5,134 nucleotides of DNA. Origin: Candidatus Aenigmatarchaeota archaeon. Its GTDB lineage: Archaea > EX4484-52 > B79-G9. The stretch spans positions 1-5,134 of the forward strand of contig JAGLMX010000058.1 of NCBI GenBank assembly GCA_023139785.1, given 5' to 3'. A model generated the notes under the pieces. It did not search any database. It was not told where the DNA came from and worked only from the letters and a program-made list of their open reading frames with translations. Made by a program: the position numbers and the translations under genes. This document shows, one piece after another, positions 1-4,159 of the stretch; the stretch's first letter is position 1, and each line of letters opens with the position of its first letter.

Positions 1-312
1 GTCGCTGTTTTGGTTTCAGCGGCAATATACTATTTGAGAGACGTCACCCGGAAAATCATGGATGTTTTCCAGATTGGGCAGCGCTCGTCTTTTAAGAAAA
101 TACTCTGGAGCAGCATTTTCGGTGTTTACCTGCACATACTTCTTGACGCGCCCCTATATGCGGACATCCGCCCGTTTTACCCGTTTCAGAGCAATCCGCT
201 TTACGGGCTTTTTTCAGCAGGGCACATATACTCATTCACAGGAATTTCTTTCATAATTGGTGTTGCTGCATACGTTTTTATGGTGCGCAAAAATAGGGCG
301 CGTAAATATTGA
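1..312 (+). CDS. Partial membrane protein, YdjM/DUF457-like putative metal-dependent hydrolase (C-terminal end)
   Basis: The reading frame is open from base 1, so the gene begins outside the window; 103 C-terminal residues are visible, ending in TGA at 310-312. The visible part has hydrophobic segments around residues 1-11, 36-54 and 78-95 and a basic tail (RKNRARKY), as expected of a protein anchored in the cytoplasmic membrane. Between the last two segments lie His45-x3-Asp49, then a stretch rich in Asp, Pro and Tyr (DIRPFYPF) and an NPLYG motif. This pattern of HxxxD followed by a proline-rich PFxPF/NP block resembles the YdjM/DUF457 group, often named 'membrane-bound metal-dependent hydrolase', for which no substrate is firmly known. 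The family assignment is by eye and only the last third to half is present. The TTG at 10 is not taken as the start because the frame continues upstream. Sec61-beta follows after a 29-bp gap with its own promoter. Confidence 0.6.
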   Translation, partial: VAVLVSAAIYYLRDVTRKIMDVFQIGQRSSFKKILWSSIFGVYLHILLDAPLYADIRPFYPFQSNPLYGLFSAGHIYSFTGISFIIGVAAYVFMVRKNRARKY

Positions 313-323
313 TTTAAATATTT
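312..323 (+). promoter_or_regulatory. TATA-like box (BoxA) of Sec61-beta
   Basis: ATTTAAATATTT overlaps the stop codon of the preceding gene. Its centre is about 25 bp before the ATG at 342, the usual archaeal distance between the TATA box and the transcription start, so the transcript should be leaderless. No Shine-Dalgarno sequence is present between box and ATG, which agrees with this. Confidence 0.65.
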
Positions 324-341
324 GACTGCACACGTATTGTC

Positions 342-497
342 ATGGCCAAAGACAAAAACTACATGCCGCAATCAACTGCCGGGCTTGTAAGGTATTTTGA
401 TGAATATCATGAAGCCATAACCATAAAACCGGAAGTCGTTGTCGGTATATCAGGGGCAATAGTTCTTTTATTCATTCTTGCAAGAGCAGGCATTTAG
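342..497 (+). CDS. Preprotein translocase subunit Sec61-beta (SecG of archaea)
   Basis: A 51-residue protein starting MAKDKNYMPQSTAGLVRYFD and ending ILARAGI, with TAG at 495-497. It is the small tail-anchored subunit of the archaeal SecYE-beta translocon, which moves or inserts proteins across the cytoplasmic membrane. Recognition rests on the hallmark order of the family. A short polar N-terminus is followed by the motif (M)P-S-x-A-G-L-x-R-Y-F-D-E at residues 8-21, a short cytosolic linker ending in the I-x-P motif (ITIKPEVV, residues 26-33), then one hydrophobic membrane helix at about residues 32-48. The length matches the usual 50-60 residues. The ATG is fixed by the TATA-like box about 25 bp upstream and by the motif lying right at the N-terminus. 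It appears to be transcribed alone; no clear terminator was seen, only T-rich sequence at about 515-528. The gene is too small for many gene finders. Confidence 0.93.
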   Translation: MAKDKNYMPQSTAGLVRYFDEYHEAITIKPEVVVGISGAIVLLFILARAGI

Positions 498-584
498 AAA
501 AAATGTATTGTATTTACGTTTTCTTGTTGCAGAGGTATTAATGAGAAACCGAAATAGGTTCAACCATATTCTCGTTAAACACAT

Positions 585-938
585 TTAGTTATTTTCTGTT
601 TCAAAAAGTTCGCTGTTTCTATAAATCTCCGTTCCATCTTCATCCATAATTCGGGCCACTGCAGATCGACCCATATTCTGAGGCTGTTCCCGATCCCAGT
701 AAACGATGTGACGATCCAGTGCAGTAGGAGAACTTCCAAGGTAAAAAAATTCATCTCCTGGAGGCAATTTTAAAACAGCTCTTTCACAAGTTCCGTCTAG
801 CTGATGGACTTCAATAATTTTGCCGACATATTTCCCAAGTGCTTCTAATGGGTATTTTGAGCCTAACGGTTCTCCTTCAGAACCAACACCATCGCTGCCT
901 CTAAAATGATTTCCAAATAATTCTAATATATTTTGCAT
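585..938 (-). CDS. Hypothetical protein, 117 residues, family not recognised
   Basis: The frame is open up to 1187, but the start is placed at the ATG at 938-936. A strong GGAGG lies nine bases before it (952-948), and a longer reading would run through the promoter and N-terminus of the divergent endonuclease IV gene. The product is mildly acidic and soluble, with no signal peptide, membrane segment or cysteine motif; there is one Cys (51). It starts MQNILELFGNHFRGSDG. A glycine/proline-rich centre (about 55-75, with LPPGDEFFYLG) is followed by WDREQP at 81-86 and an acidic C-terminus. The central part reads like a small beta-rich domain, but I cannot assign a family. Codon choice differs from the neighbours: TTA dominates leucine and GGA glycine, and CGA occurs twice, which together with Shine-Dalgarno-led translation hints at recent acquisition. 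It is transcribed away from endonuclease IV. Confidence 0.7.
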   Translation of the reverse strand: MQNILELFGNHFRGSDGVGSEGEPLGSKYPLEALGKYVGKIIEVHQLDGTCERAVLKLPPGDEFFYLGSSPTALDRHIVYWDREQPQNMGRSAVARIMDEDGTEIYRNSELFETENN

Positions 939-945
939 ATTATAA

Positions 946-952
946 CGCCTCC
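946..952 (-). promoter_or_regulatory. Shine-Dalgarno site deciding the start of the 117-residue protein
   Basis: On the minus strand GGAGGCG precedes the ATG at 938; nine bases separate GGAGG from the start codon. It picks the internal ATG over the longer open frame reaching 1187. Confidence 0.75.
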
Positions 953-977
953 AATAGAGTATTTTTAACTCATCAGT

Positions 978-990
978 AATATATATATCT
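978..990 (-). promoter_or_regulatory. TATA-like box for the 117-residue protein
   Basis: A run of alternating T and A on the minus strand (981-988) with its centre about 25 bp before a predicted transcription start near 958. That would leave a leader of about 20 bases carrying the GGAGG site. The run reads nearly the same on both strands, so orientation is inferred from gene position. Confidence 0.45.
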
Positions 991-1035
991 TCCACACAGA
1001 ACGCACTTTTTTGCAAAACAAGGAAACACCACACA

Positions 1036-1045
1036 TATTTTATTT
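1036..1045 (+). promoter_or_regulatory. TATA-like box of endonuclease IV
   Basis: TATTTTATTT has its centre about 25 bp before the ATG at 1066, predicting a leaderless mRNA. No Shine-Dalgarno sequence is seen between them. Together with the box near 984 it makes the 939-1065 gap a divergent promoter region. Confidence 0.55.
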
Positions 1046-1065
1046 CTGCAAACAAAAAGTTCTGT

Positions 1066-1857
1066 ATGATTCGAATCGGAACTGCCGGAATCCCTCTTAG
1101 CTGCAAAGGAGGCAACACTAGTGAGGGCATAAAATGTGTAAAGGAGCTTGGACTTTCTGCAATGGAAATTGAGTTTGTAAGAAACATTTACCTCAATGAA
1201 AAGAAGGCGCAAGAAGTGGGCGAATATGCACAAAATCTCGGCATTCTGCTGTCATGCCACGCGCCTTATTACATCAACCTTGCCTCCCAGGATTGCGAGG
1301 TGCAGGAAAAAAGCAAATATTATGTTGACCGAACACTAAATATTGCGGACGCGCTTAAAGCAAGTGTTGCGGTCTTTCACCCGGGGTATTACTCAAAGCG
1401 CACTCCTGAAGAAGCTTACCGCATGATTTCTGATTCACTGAAACTGTTCAATCCAAAAACAAGGATTGGTGTTGAGACAACAGGGAAGCAGAAGCAGTTC
1501 GGCACGCTTGATGAAATGATTATGCTTGCACAGGGGCATGAAAGAGTTGTTCCGGTTATTGATTTCGGGCATGTACACGCACGGGGCGGGGGCTGCATAA
1601 AAACAAAAGATGATTTTCTACGTATTCTAAACAAAGTGGATGCTCTTGGAAAAAACCCGATTCACTGCCACCTGAGCTGCGTGCGCTTTAGCAACGGTAA
1701 TGAGCGCGAGCATATTCCTCTTTCAGAAAAGCAACCGGATTTTCGCCTTTTGGCAGAAGTTGTTAAGGAAAACGGCTTTGACCTGACAATCATCTCTGAA
1801 AGCCCTTTGATAGAACATGATGCTCTTTTGTTTAAAGGGTGGATTGAAGAAAAATAG
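1066..1857 (+). CDS. nfo: Endonuclease IV-type AP endonuclease (Nfo family, TIM barrel)
   Basis: A 263-residue protein of the xylose-isomerase-like TIM-barrel AP endonuclease family 2. Such enzymes cut DNA 5' of abasic sites in base-excision repair, using a cluster of three metal ions, usually zinc. The metal-site motifs appear in family order: AMEIEFVR (residues 32-39); HAPYYINLAS (His65); FHPGYY (His105); VETTGK (Glu137); IDFGHVHARG (Asp166, His169); HCHLS (His202); EREHIPL (His216); ISESP (Glu245). It is about 20 residues shorter than E. coli Nfo, as in many archaeal members. The Asp-x-His pair of E. coli Nfo (Asp229/His231) is not evident: the visible sequence is N-E-R-E-H, so a glutamate may supply that ligand, which is an inference. 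The start is set by the promoter and by the beta-strand MIRIGTAG at the N-terminus. The stop codon touches the convergent tRNA gene. A sugar-isomerase role within the same fold is a less likely alternative. Confidence 0.85.
   Translation: MIRIGTAGIPLSCKGGNTSEGIKCVKELGLSAMEIEFVRNIYLNEKKAQEVGEYAQNLGILLSCHAPYYINLASQDCEVQEKSKYYVDRTLNIADALKASVAVFHPGYYSKRTPEEAYRMISDSLKLFNPKTRIGVETTGKQKQFGTLDEMIMLAQGHERVVPVIDFGHVHARGGGCIKTKDDFLRILNKVDALGKNPIHCHLSCVRFSNGNEREHIPLSEKQPDFRLLAEVVKENGFDLTIISESPLIEHDALLFKGWIEEK
1851..1855 (-). terminator. T-run terminator of tRNA-Arg
   Basis: On the minus strand the tRNA 3' end (1858) is followed at once by CTATTTTTCTTC. The T5 run is the usual archaeal termination signal. 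It lies inside the last codons of the convergent endonuclease IV gene. Confidence 0.5.
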
Positions 1858-1931
1858 CGAGCCCGAGGGGATTCGAACCCCCGACCCCTAGGTTAGAAGC
1901 CTAGTGCTCTATCCAGCTGAGCTACGGGCCC
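1858..1931 (-). tRNA. tRNA-Arg, anticodon UCU
   Basis: A complete 74-base cloverleaf reads on the minus strand. The acceptor stem GGGCCCG pairs with CGGGCTC (one G-U), with unpaired TA at positions 8-9. The D stem is GCTC/GAGC with loop AGCTGGATA. The anticodon stem is CTAGG/CCTAG with loop CTTCTAA, giving anticodon UCU for AGA codons. A five-base variable region GGGTC follows, then the T arm GGGGG-TTCGAAT-CCCCT. The discriminator is G (1858) and CCA is not encoded, since the next bases are CTA. The D loop has GG followed by A at position 20; A20, C35 and U36 are known arginine identity bases. There is no intron: the anticodon loop is seven bases. The gene converges on endonuclease IV with no spacer. 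The argS gene for its charging enzyme begins about 2.3 kb away on the other strand. Confidence 0.96.
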
Positions 1932-1957
1932 ACGAAGAGTATGTTCTTTTAAAAGAG

Positions 1958-1965
1958 TTAAATAA
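1958..1965 (-). promoter_or_regulatory. TATA-like box of tRNA-Arg
   Basis: TTATTTAA on the minus strand is centred about 30 bp upstream of the first tRNA base (1931), predicting a start near 1935 and a leader of a few bases. A second AT-rich block, TTTTAAAA (1947-1954), is too close to the gene to serve as the box. The repeat cluster at 1980-2082 lies just upstream. Confidence 0.45.
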
Positions 1966-1979
1966 GTTCTCTTTGTTAA

Positions 1980-2082
1980 GGCTTTGTGTAAGAAGCGTCC
2001 CCTTGTGTATGAATTCTGGATTCTGTGTAAAAAGTCGGTCAATTCAGACTTTATACACAAAACCGACAAGCACTTACAAGCC
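1980..2082. repeat. Cluster 1 of the GTGTAWAAAGTC unit repeat (upstream of tRNA-Arg)
   Basis: Several copies of a ~19-bp unit lie in both orientations. On the + strand, GGCTTTGTGTAAGAAG starts at 1980, CTTGTGTATGAATTC at 2002, and TTCTGTGTAAAAAGTCGG at 2021. On the minus strand, TTTTGTGTATAAAGTC spans 2062-2047, and a weaker GGCTTGTAAGTGC spans 2082-2070. The third and fourth form an inverted repeat (2025-2036 with 2047-2058, 11 of 12 paired, 10-base loop), extended by GTCGG/CCGAC at 2034-2038 and 2063-2067. Read from the HD gene, this hairpin comes right after the stop codon and is followed by T5, so it could end that operon's transcript. Related copies fill 4160-4244. Confidence 0.65.
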
Positions 2083-2628
2083 CAGCCTCTCCGAAATCTC
2101 CTTCATAGCTTCAACAGAAATCTCAACAAATCTGTCATAAGCAATTCCGGTTTTCTCGCACTCCATAATCATGTCGCGCCTTGACCCCGCAGCAAACCCC
2201 TTCTTTTTGAAAGCCTTTTTCACAGTCTTATCAGTAACATTTGAGAGTTTCTTTTCCTTGACCATTGCGCACGCGATAATCAATCCCGTCATAGCATCTG
2301 CCGCAACCAGTATGTGATCCATCTTTGAGTCCCTTTCAGGCGCGTCCGGGTTCATATAGTTATGCGAAAGTATAGCGCGCAGTACTTCTTCAGGAACATC
2401 CGCATCTTTCAGGATTTCCTGCGCAACAACCCCGTGCTCTACAGGATTGTCCTTTGTCTTTTCATAGTCAATATCATGCAAAAGCCCGCAAAGCCCCCAG
2501 ACCTCCTCGTCCTCGCCAAGCTCTTTTGCAGAAGCCCTCATTATCGCTTCTGTCGCAAGCATATGGTTAAATAAAAAGTCTCCTTTTACATGCTGTTTTA
2601 CAAGTTCTTCAGCTTCGATGCGGTTCAT
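2074..2628 (-). CDS. HD-superfamily metal-dependent phosphohydrolase (COG2316-like)
   Basis: A 184-residue soluble protein with the HD-domain signature in order: His22 (NHMLATEAIM), His51-Asp52 (GLLHDIDYEKT), His65 (EHGVVA), His89 (ILSHNY) and Asp111 (AADAMTGLI). The metal site of HD enzymes is H…HD…D, and the two extra histidines match the fuller metal-binding arrangement. HD proteins of this kind hydrolyse phosphate esters or nucleotides. The substrate of this subgroup, which runs HD domain then a lysine-rich region (KKAFKKKGFAAGSRRDMIMEC, about 137-157), is not established. Length is typical. The ATG at 2628 is supported by a perfect AGGAGGT eight bases upstream, inside the preceding small gene, whose end overlaps this start by 20 bases and so suggests translational coupling. 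It is the last gene of the set headed by the Bat-like regulator. Confidence 0.88.
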   Translation of the reverse strand: MNRIEAEELVKQHVKGDFLFNHMLATEAIMRASAKELGEDEEVWGLCGLLHDIDYEKTKDNPVEHGVVAQEILKDADVPEEVLRAILSHNYMNPDAPERDSKMDHILVAADAMTGLIIACAMVKEKKLSNVTDKTVKKAFKKKGFAAGSRRDMIMECEKTGIAYDRFVEISVEAMKEISERLGL

Positions 2629-2815
2629 ACAATCCTACCTCCTGTTTTGCAGGCAAATAACGCTCGTTGTCCTCTTTTCTTACAGGAGGAAGAAGATGGC
2701 TTATAATTAATTCGTTTTCTGCCCATTTATCCCATTCGTCTTCTCCTGTGTAGCCAACCATTAAATCACCCAACAAATCTTGGATTTCGAATAACAAATA
2801 AAGAACACCTGTCAT
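2609..2815 (-). CDS. Small hypothetical protein (68 or 50 residues) between regulator and HD hydrolase
   Basis: No family is recognised. The frame begins nine bases after the regulator's stop and ends 20 bases inside the HD gene, typical of an operon member. The protein is acidic, with an amphipathic N-terminal helix (LYLLFEIQDLLGDLMVGY, about 5-22). A tryptophan- and acid-rich stretch follows (DEWDKWAENE, 26-35), then HLLPPVRKED and a polar C-terminus. Two starts compete. The ATG at 2815 gives 68 residues but sits in a 16-bp palindrome without a ribosome site. The ATG at 2761 gives 50 residues and has GGTGAT (2770-2765) in front, matching the 16S rRNA 3' end. I list the longer form because the hydrophobic helix pattern continues through Met19, but the shorter is equally possible. 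A chance open frame cannot be excluded; tight packing argues against it. Confidence 0.5.
   Translation of the reverse strand: MTGVLYLLFEIQDLLGDLMVGYTGEDEWDKWAENELIISHLLPPVRKEDNERYLPAKQEVGLYEPHRS
2637..2643 (-). promoter_or_regulatory. Strong Shine-Dalgarno site of the HD hydrolase gene
   Basis: AGGAGGT on the minus strand, eight bases before the ATG at 2628. It is within the coding region of the upstream small gene, consistent with coupled translation of an operon-internal gene. Confidence 0.8.
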
Positions 2816-2822
2816 GACAGGT
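2807..2822. repeat. Perfect 16-bp palindrome after the regulator gene
   Basis: ACCTGTCATGACAGGT equals its own reverse complement. It lies three bases past the regulator's stop codon (2825-2827) and contains the upstream ATG of the small gene. In RNA it gives a 6-bp stem with a four-base loop; on the minus strand it is followed by GTTCTTTATTTG, so it could attenuate or end transcription. As DNA it could bind a symmetric dimer. Confidence 0.6.
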
Positions 2823-2824
2823 AT

Positions 2825-3460
2825 TTACATACCAAAATCCCGATTTACGACCTTTATTTCAGCCTTTCTAAGGTGTTCAAGAACCGTGGATTTTTTCAAT
2901 TTCAGTTTGATTGCAAGCTCCTGCGCAGATATTTTTCGCGGCCATGAGTAGTACCCGTGCGCGCTTGCGTATTTGAGAACCATCTCCTGCTGCTCTGAAA
3001 GATTGATTCCATCAAATGTTGATGTTCTCAGGCGCAATATCTTAAATTCACCCAGTTCTTTGATTTCATCAAGAGCGTGTTTTAAGGCGTTTTTAACAGG
3101 TGCCGCAATAGTCCATATCTCGAAGCCATCCACAAGAAGAATTTTTTTCGAAACAAAACAATTATTTTTCAAAATCACATGGACAACAGATTTTATCTTT
3201 GATGTATCTGTAAATATTTGAATAATTAGTCTCCGGTCTGTTTCCTCAAGCACACTCCATTTTGAAATCACTTTGCTTTGCGCAAAGTAGTCCTTTATTT
3301 TAGAAGCCTCGCTTTTATTTGCAAGAAAAACTTCTGTAATATCCTGAACAAAGTCTTTTGTAAGACCAACCGTAATGTGTGTGCCAAACTCGCTTTTGAA
3401 ATCCGCCAAGCCAATAGTCCAACAGCCCGTGTGCTTAAGCGTGAATTTTGCCTCAAACAT
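2825..3460 (-). CDS. Bat-type HTH transcription regulator (HTH_10 family)
   Basis: A 211-residue DNA-binding protein. The C-terminal part (about 154-204) is a bacterio-opsin-activator-type helix-turn-helix, with the family layout L-S-x-x-Q at 154-158, then GYYSWPRKIS at 169-178, then AQELAIKLKLKKSTVLEHLRKAE. The N-terminal ~150 residues have no PAS or GAF signature that I can see. They read as an alternating beta/alpha fold (for example IKSVVHVILKNNC, KKILLVDGFEIWTI) and are probably the sensory part; such regulators often pair this HTH with a lineage-specific N-terminal domain. The ligand is unknown. The start at 3460 is set by a TATA-like box about 25 bp upstream, implying a leaderless mRNA. 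It heads a three-gene set with the small protein and the HD hydrolase, so it may control that operon and itself. Confidence 0.85.
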   Translation of the reverse strand: MFEAKFTLKHTGCWTIGLADFKSEFGTHITVGLTKDFVQDITEVFLANKSEASKIKDYFAQSKVISKWSVLEETDRRLIIQIFTDTSKIKSVVHVILKNNCFVSKKILLVDGFEIWTIAAPVKNALKHALDEIKELGEFKILRLRTSTFDGINLSEQQEMVLKYASAHGYYSWPRKISAQELAIKLKLKKSTVLEHLRKAEIKVVNRDFGM

Positions 3461-3480
3461 ACCTAAAATTGGGGTTTTGA

Positions 3481-3488
3481 GTTTAAAA
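3481..3488 (-). promoter_or_regulatory. TATA-like box of the regulator operon
   Basis: TTTTAAAC on the minus strand, centred about 25 bp before the ATG at 3460; predicts a leaderless transcript for the regulator gene. Confidence 0.55.
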
Positions 3489-3497
3489 CAATATTGT
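3488..3497. promoter_or_regulatory. Candidate operator: 10-bp palindrome ACAATATTGT
   Basis: A perfect palindrome placed directly upstream of the regulator's TATA-like box, the site where archaeal activators or repressors often bind next to the TBP/TFB complex. A short AT-rich palindrome can arise by chance, so this is only a candidate. Confidence 0.35.
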
Positions 3498-3552
3498 GTG
3501 TTGGCGCTTGACGCCGTTCATGACCTCGAAATCATCTTTTAATGATTTATGC

Positions 3553-3560
3553 CTAAATTA
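3553..3560 (+). promoter_or_regulatory. TATA-like box of the candidate small RNA
   Basis: CTAAATTA on the + strand, which would place a transcription start at roughly 3580, give or take a few bases, at the 5' part of the GC-richer segment. Weak on its own; listed because a T5 run follows about 100 bp later. Confidence 0.3.
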
Positions 3561-3564
3561 ACTA

Positions 3565-3661
3565 TGCGGCGATGATTAGAAGATCGTCATCGGATGCCAT
3601 TCGGCCCTGAACCGCCGGATGCGCAGTTGAGGATGTGAACACCCGATGAGCCGTTATTTTT
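3565..3661 (+). ncRNA. Candidate structured small RNA, class unknown
   Basis: This ~95-bp segment is clearly richer in G and C than the AT-rich flanks and has no usable reading frame. It contains an 8-bp hairpin with one G-U pair, CATTCGGC (3598-3605) with GCCGGATG (3614-3621). This is enclosed by a perfect 7-bp helix, TCATCGG (3587-3593) with CCGATGA (3643-3649). An alternative helix pairs CGATGA (3570-3575) with TCATCG (3587-3592), so two folds compete. A T5 run at 3657-3661 could end it. CTGA at 3607-3610, ATGATTA at 3572-3578 and flanking GCGG/CCGC superficially recall a C/D-box RNA, but the C box is imperfect and no C'/D' pair is present. No match to SRP RNA, RNase P RNA or rRNA is apparent. 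Confidence 0.35.
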
Positions 3662-3663
3662 AC

Positions 3664-3725
3664 TATAGTGAAGGCATGAAATAAATGAACAAACCACAGC
3701 AAAAACCAATATGCCTTCATCTATA
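3664..3725. repeat. Inverted repeat with 33-base loop
   Basis: TGAAGGCAT (3669-3677) pairs perfectly with ATGCCTTCA (3711-3719). The stem is extended by TATAG (3664-3668) with CTATA (3721-3725) across a one-base bulge. The loop is A-rich and lacks G/C structure. ACTATAG recurs in direct orientation at 3662-3668 and 3761-3767. Confidence 0.55.
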
Positions 3726-3786
3726 TGGCAAGACACAGCACTCAATTTATTAGTGCCTTGACTATAGAATGGCTATTGAGCTGAAC

Positions 3787-4080
3787 TCACTTTGAGCTCT
3801 CCTTTTTCCAAAGATATTCCTCTTCTTTCAACCCAAACAGAAATAGTTTTATCACGAAAAATCCGACAATTGCGCCAGTCAGCCCACCCCATAGATAAAT
3901 GCTGCTGTCTGTAAAGACATGCTTTTCAGGAGGAAATAATTCCCCTCCGGGATAAAAATTCCAGTGTATGTCAAAGACATACAAAGCCATAATCGCGACA
4001 AGAAATGAAACTGCCAGAAAGACAAAATCCGCAATTATCTCTTCTTTTTCTATTTTTGTTTTTCGTAATTTATTAATCAT
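3787..4080 (-). CDS. Hypothetical two-segment membrane protein, 97 residues
   Basis: No family is recognised. The chain has a short basic and acidic N-terminus (MINKLRKTKIEKEE), a first membrane segment at about 17-36 (ADFVFLAVSFLVAIMALYVF), then an exposed loop of ~25 residues with aromatic and proline residues (HWNFYPGGELFPPEK). A second membrane segment follows at about 61-83 (IYLWGGLTGAIVGFFVIKLF…), and a charged C-terminal tail (KEEEYLWKKESSK). The positive N-terminus and charged tail suggest both ends are cytoplasmic. The ATG at 4080 is the first in frame and has a TATA-like box about 30 bp upstream but no Shine-Dalgarno site, matching the leaderless style of its neighbours. It is divergent from argS with a 164-bp gap; its job cannot be inferred from context. 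Confidence 0.72.
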   Translation of the reverse strand: MINKLRKTKIEKEEIIADFVFLAVSFLVAIMALYVFDIHWNFYPGGELFPPEKHVFTDSSIYLWGGLTGAIVGFFVIKLFLFGLKEEEYLWKKESSK

Positions 4081-4105
4081 TAATTAGCATATATGGTCGC
4101 GCATC

Positions 4106-4115
4106 ATATTTATTA
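4106..4115 (-). promoter_or_regulatory. TATA-like box of the 97-residue membrane protein
   Basis: TAATAAATAT on the minus strand, centred about 30 bp before the ATG at 4080, predicting a leader of only a few bases. A second candidate near 4088-4095 (CATATATG) is too close to the start codon. Confidence 0.4.
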
Positions 4116-4159
4116 GTGACTGATTAAATCTGGCTCAATTTAACCTGATATTAACAAAG

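Larger units (their letters stand above)
3461..3786. other. 326-bp region without a protein gene
   Basis: Contents in order: the regulator promoter (3481-3497); a small GGCG/CGCC hairpin (3503-3515); an AT-rich hairpin AAATCAT-CTTTTA-ATGATTT (3529-3548); a TATA-like CTAAATTA followed by a GC-richer foldable segment ending in T5 (candidate RNA, 3565-3661); a 14-bp stem with one bulge (3664-3725); and smaller inverted repeats GCACT/AGTGC (3738-3756) and CTCAAT/ATTGAG (3741-3780) beyond the end of the 97-residue gene. The only open frames are under 25 codons and none has a convincing start. Confidence 0.6.

Noticed and set aside
541..588. A 15-codon frame starting ATGAGAAACCG with GAGGT five bases upstream.
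   Set aside because: Very short, low-complexity Arg/Asn start, no promoter at a fitting distance and it runs into the end of the 117-residue gene; most likely chance.
939..1187. N-terminal extension of the minus-strand frame that would give a 200-residue protein.
   Set aside because: It would overlap the endonuclease IV N-terminus and both promoters; the GGAGG site at 948-952 fixes the start at 938.
1980..2082. CRISPR array or IS element as explanation of the repeat clusters.
   Set aside because: Units are irregularly spaced, in both orientations and without uniform spacers, and there is no transposase or cas gene in the window.
1904..2184. Two + strand open frames of 66-78 codons across the tRNA and repeat cluster.
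   Set aside because: They cross the tRNA gene, the repeat cluster and the antisense of the HD gene end; low-complexity translation with no start signal.
2362..2574. 70-codon + strand frame inside the HD gene.
   Set aside because: Shadow of the HD hydrolase, which has clear catalytic motifs on the other strand.
3567..3615. C/D-box sRNA reading of the candidate RNA (ATGATTA as C box, CTGA as D box, GCGG/CCGC terminal stem).
   Set aside because: The C box has a mismatch at a key G and there is no recognisable D'/C' pair; kept only as an unclassified RNA candidate.
3576..3635. Short + strand frame in the candidate RNA region as a remnant of a protein gene.
   Set aside because: Only about 20 codons between stops and no recognisable motif.
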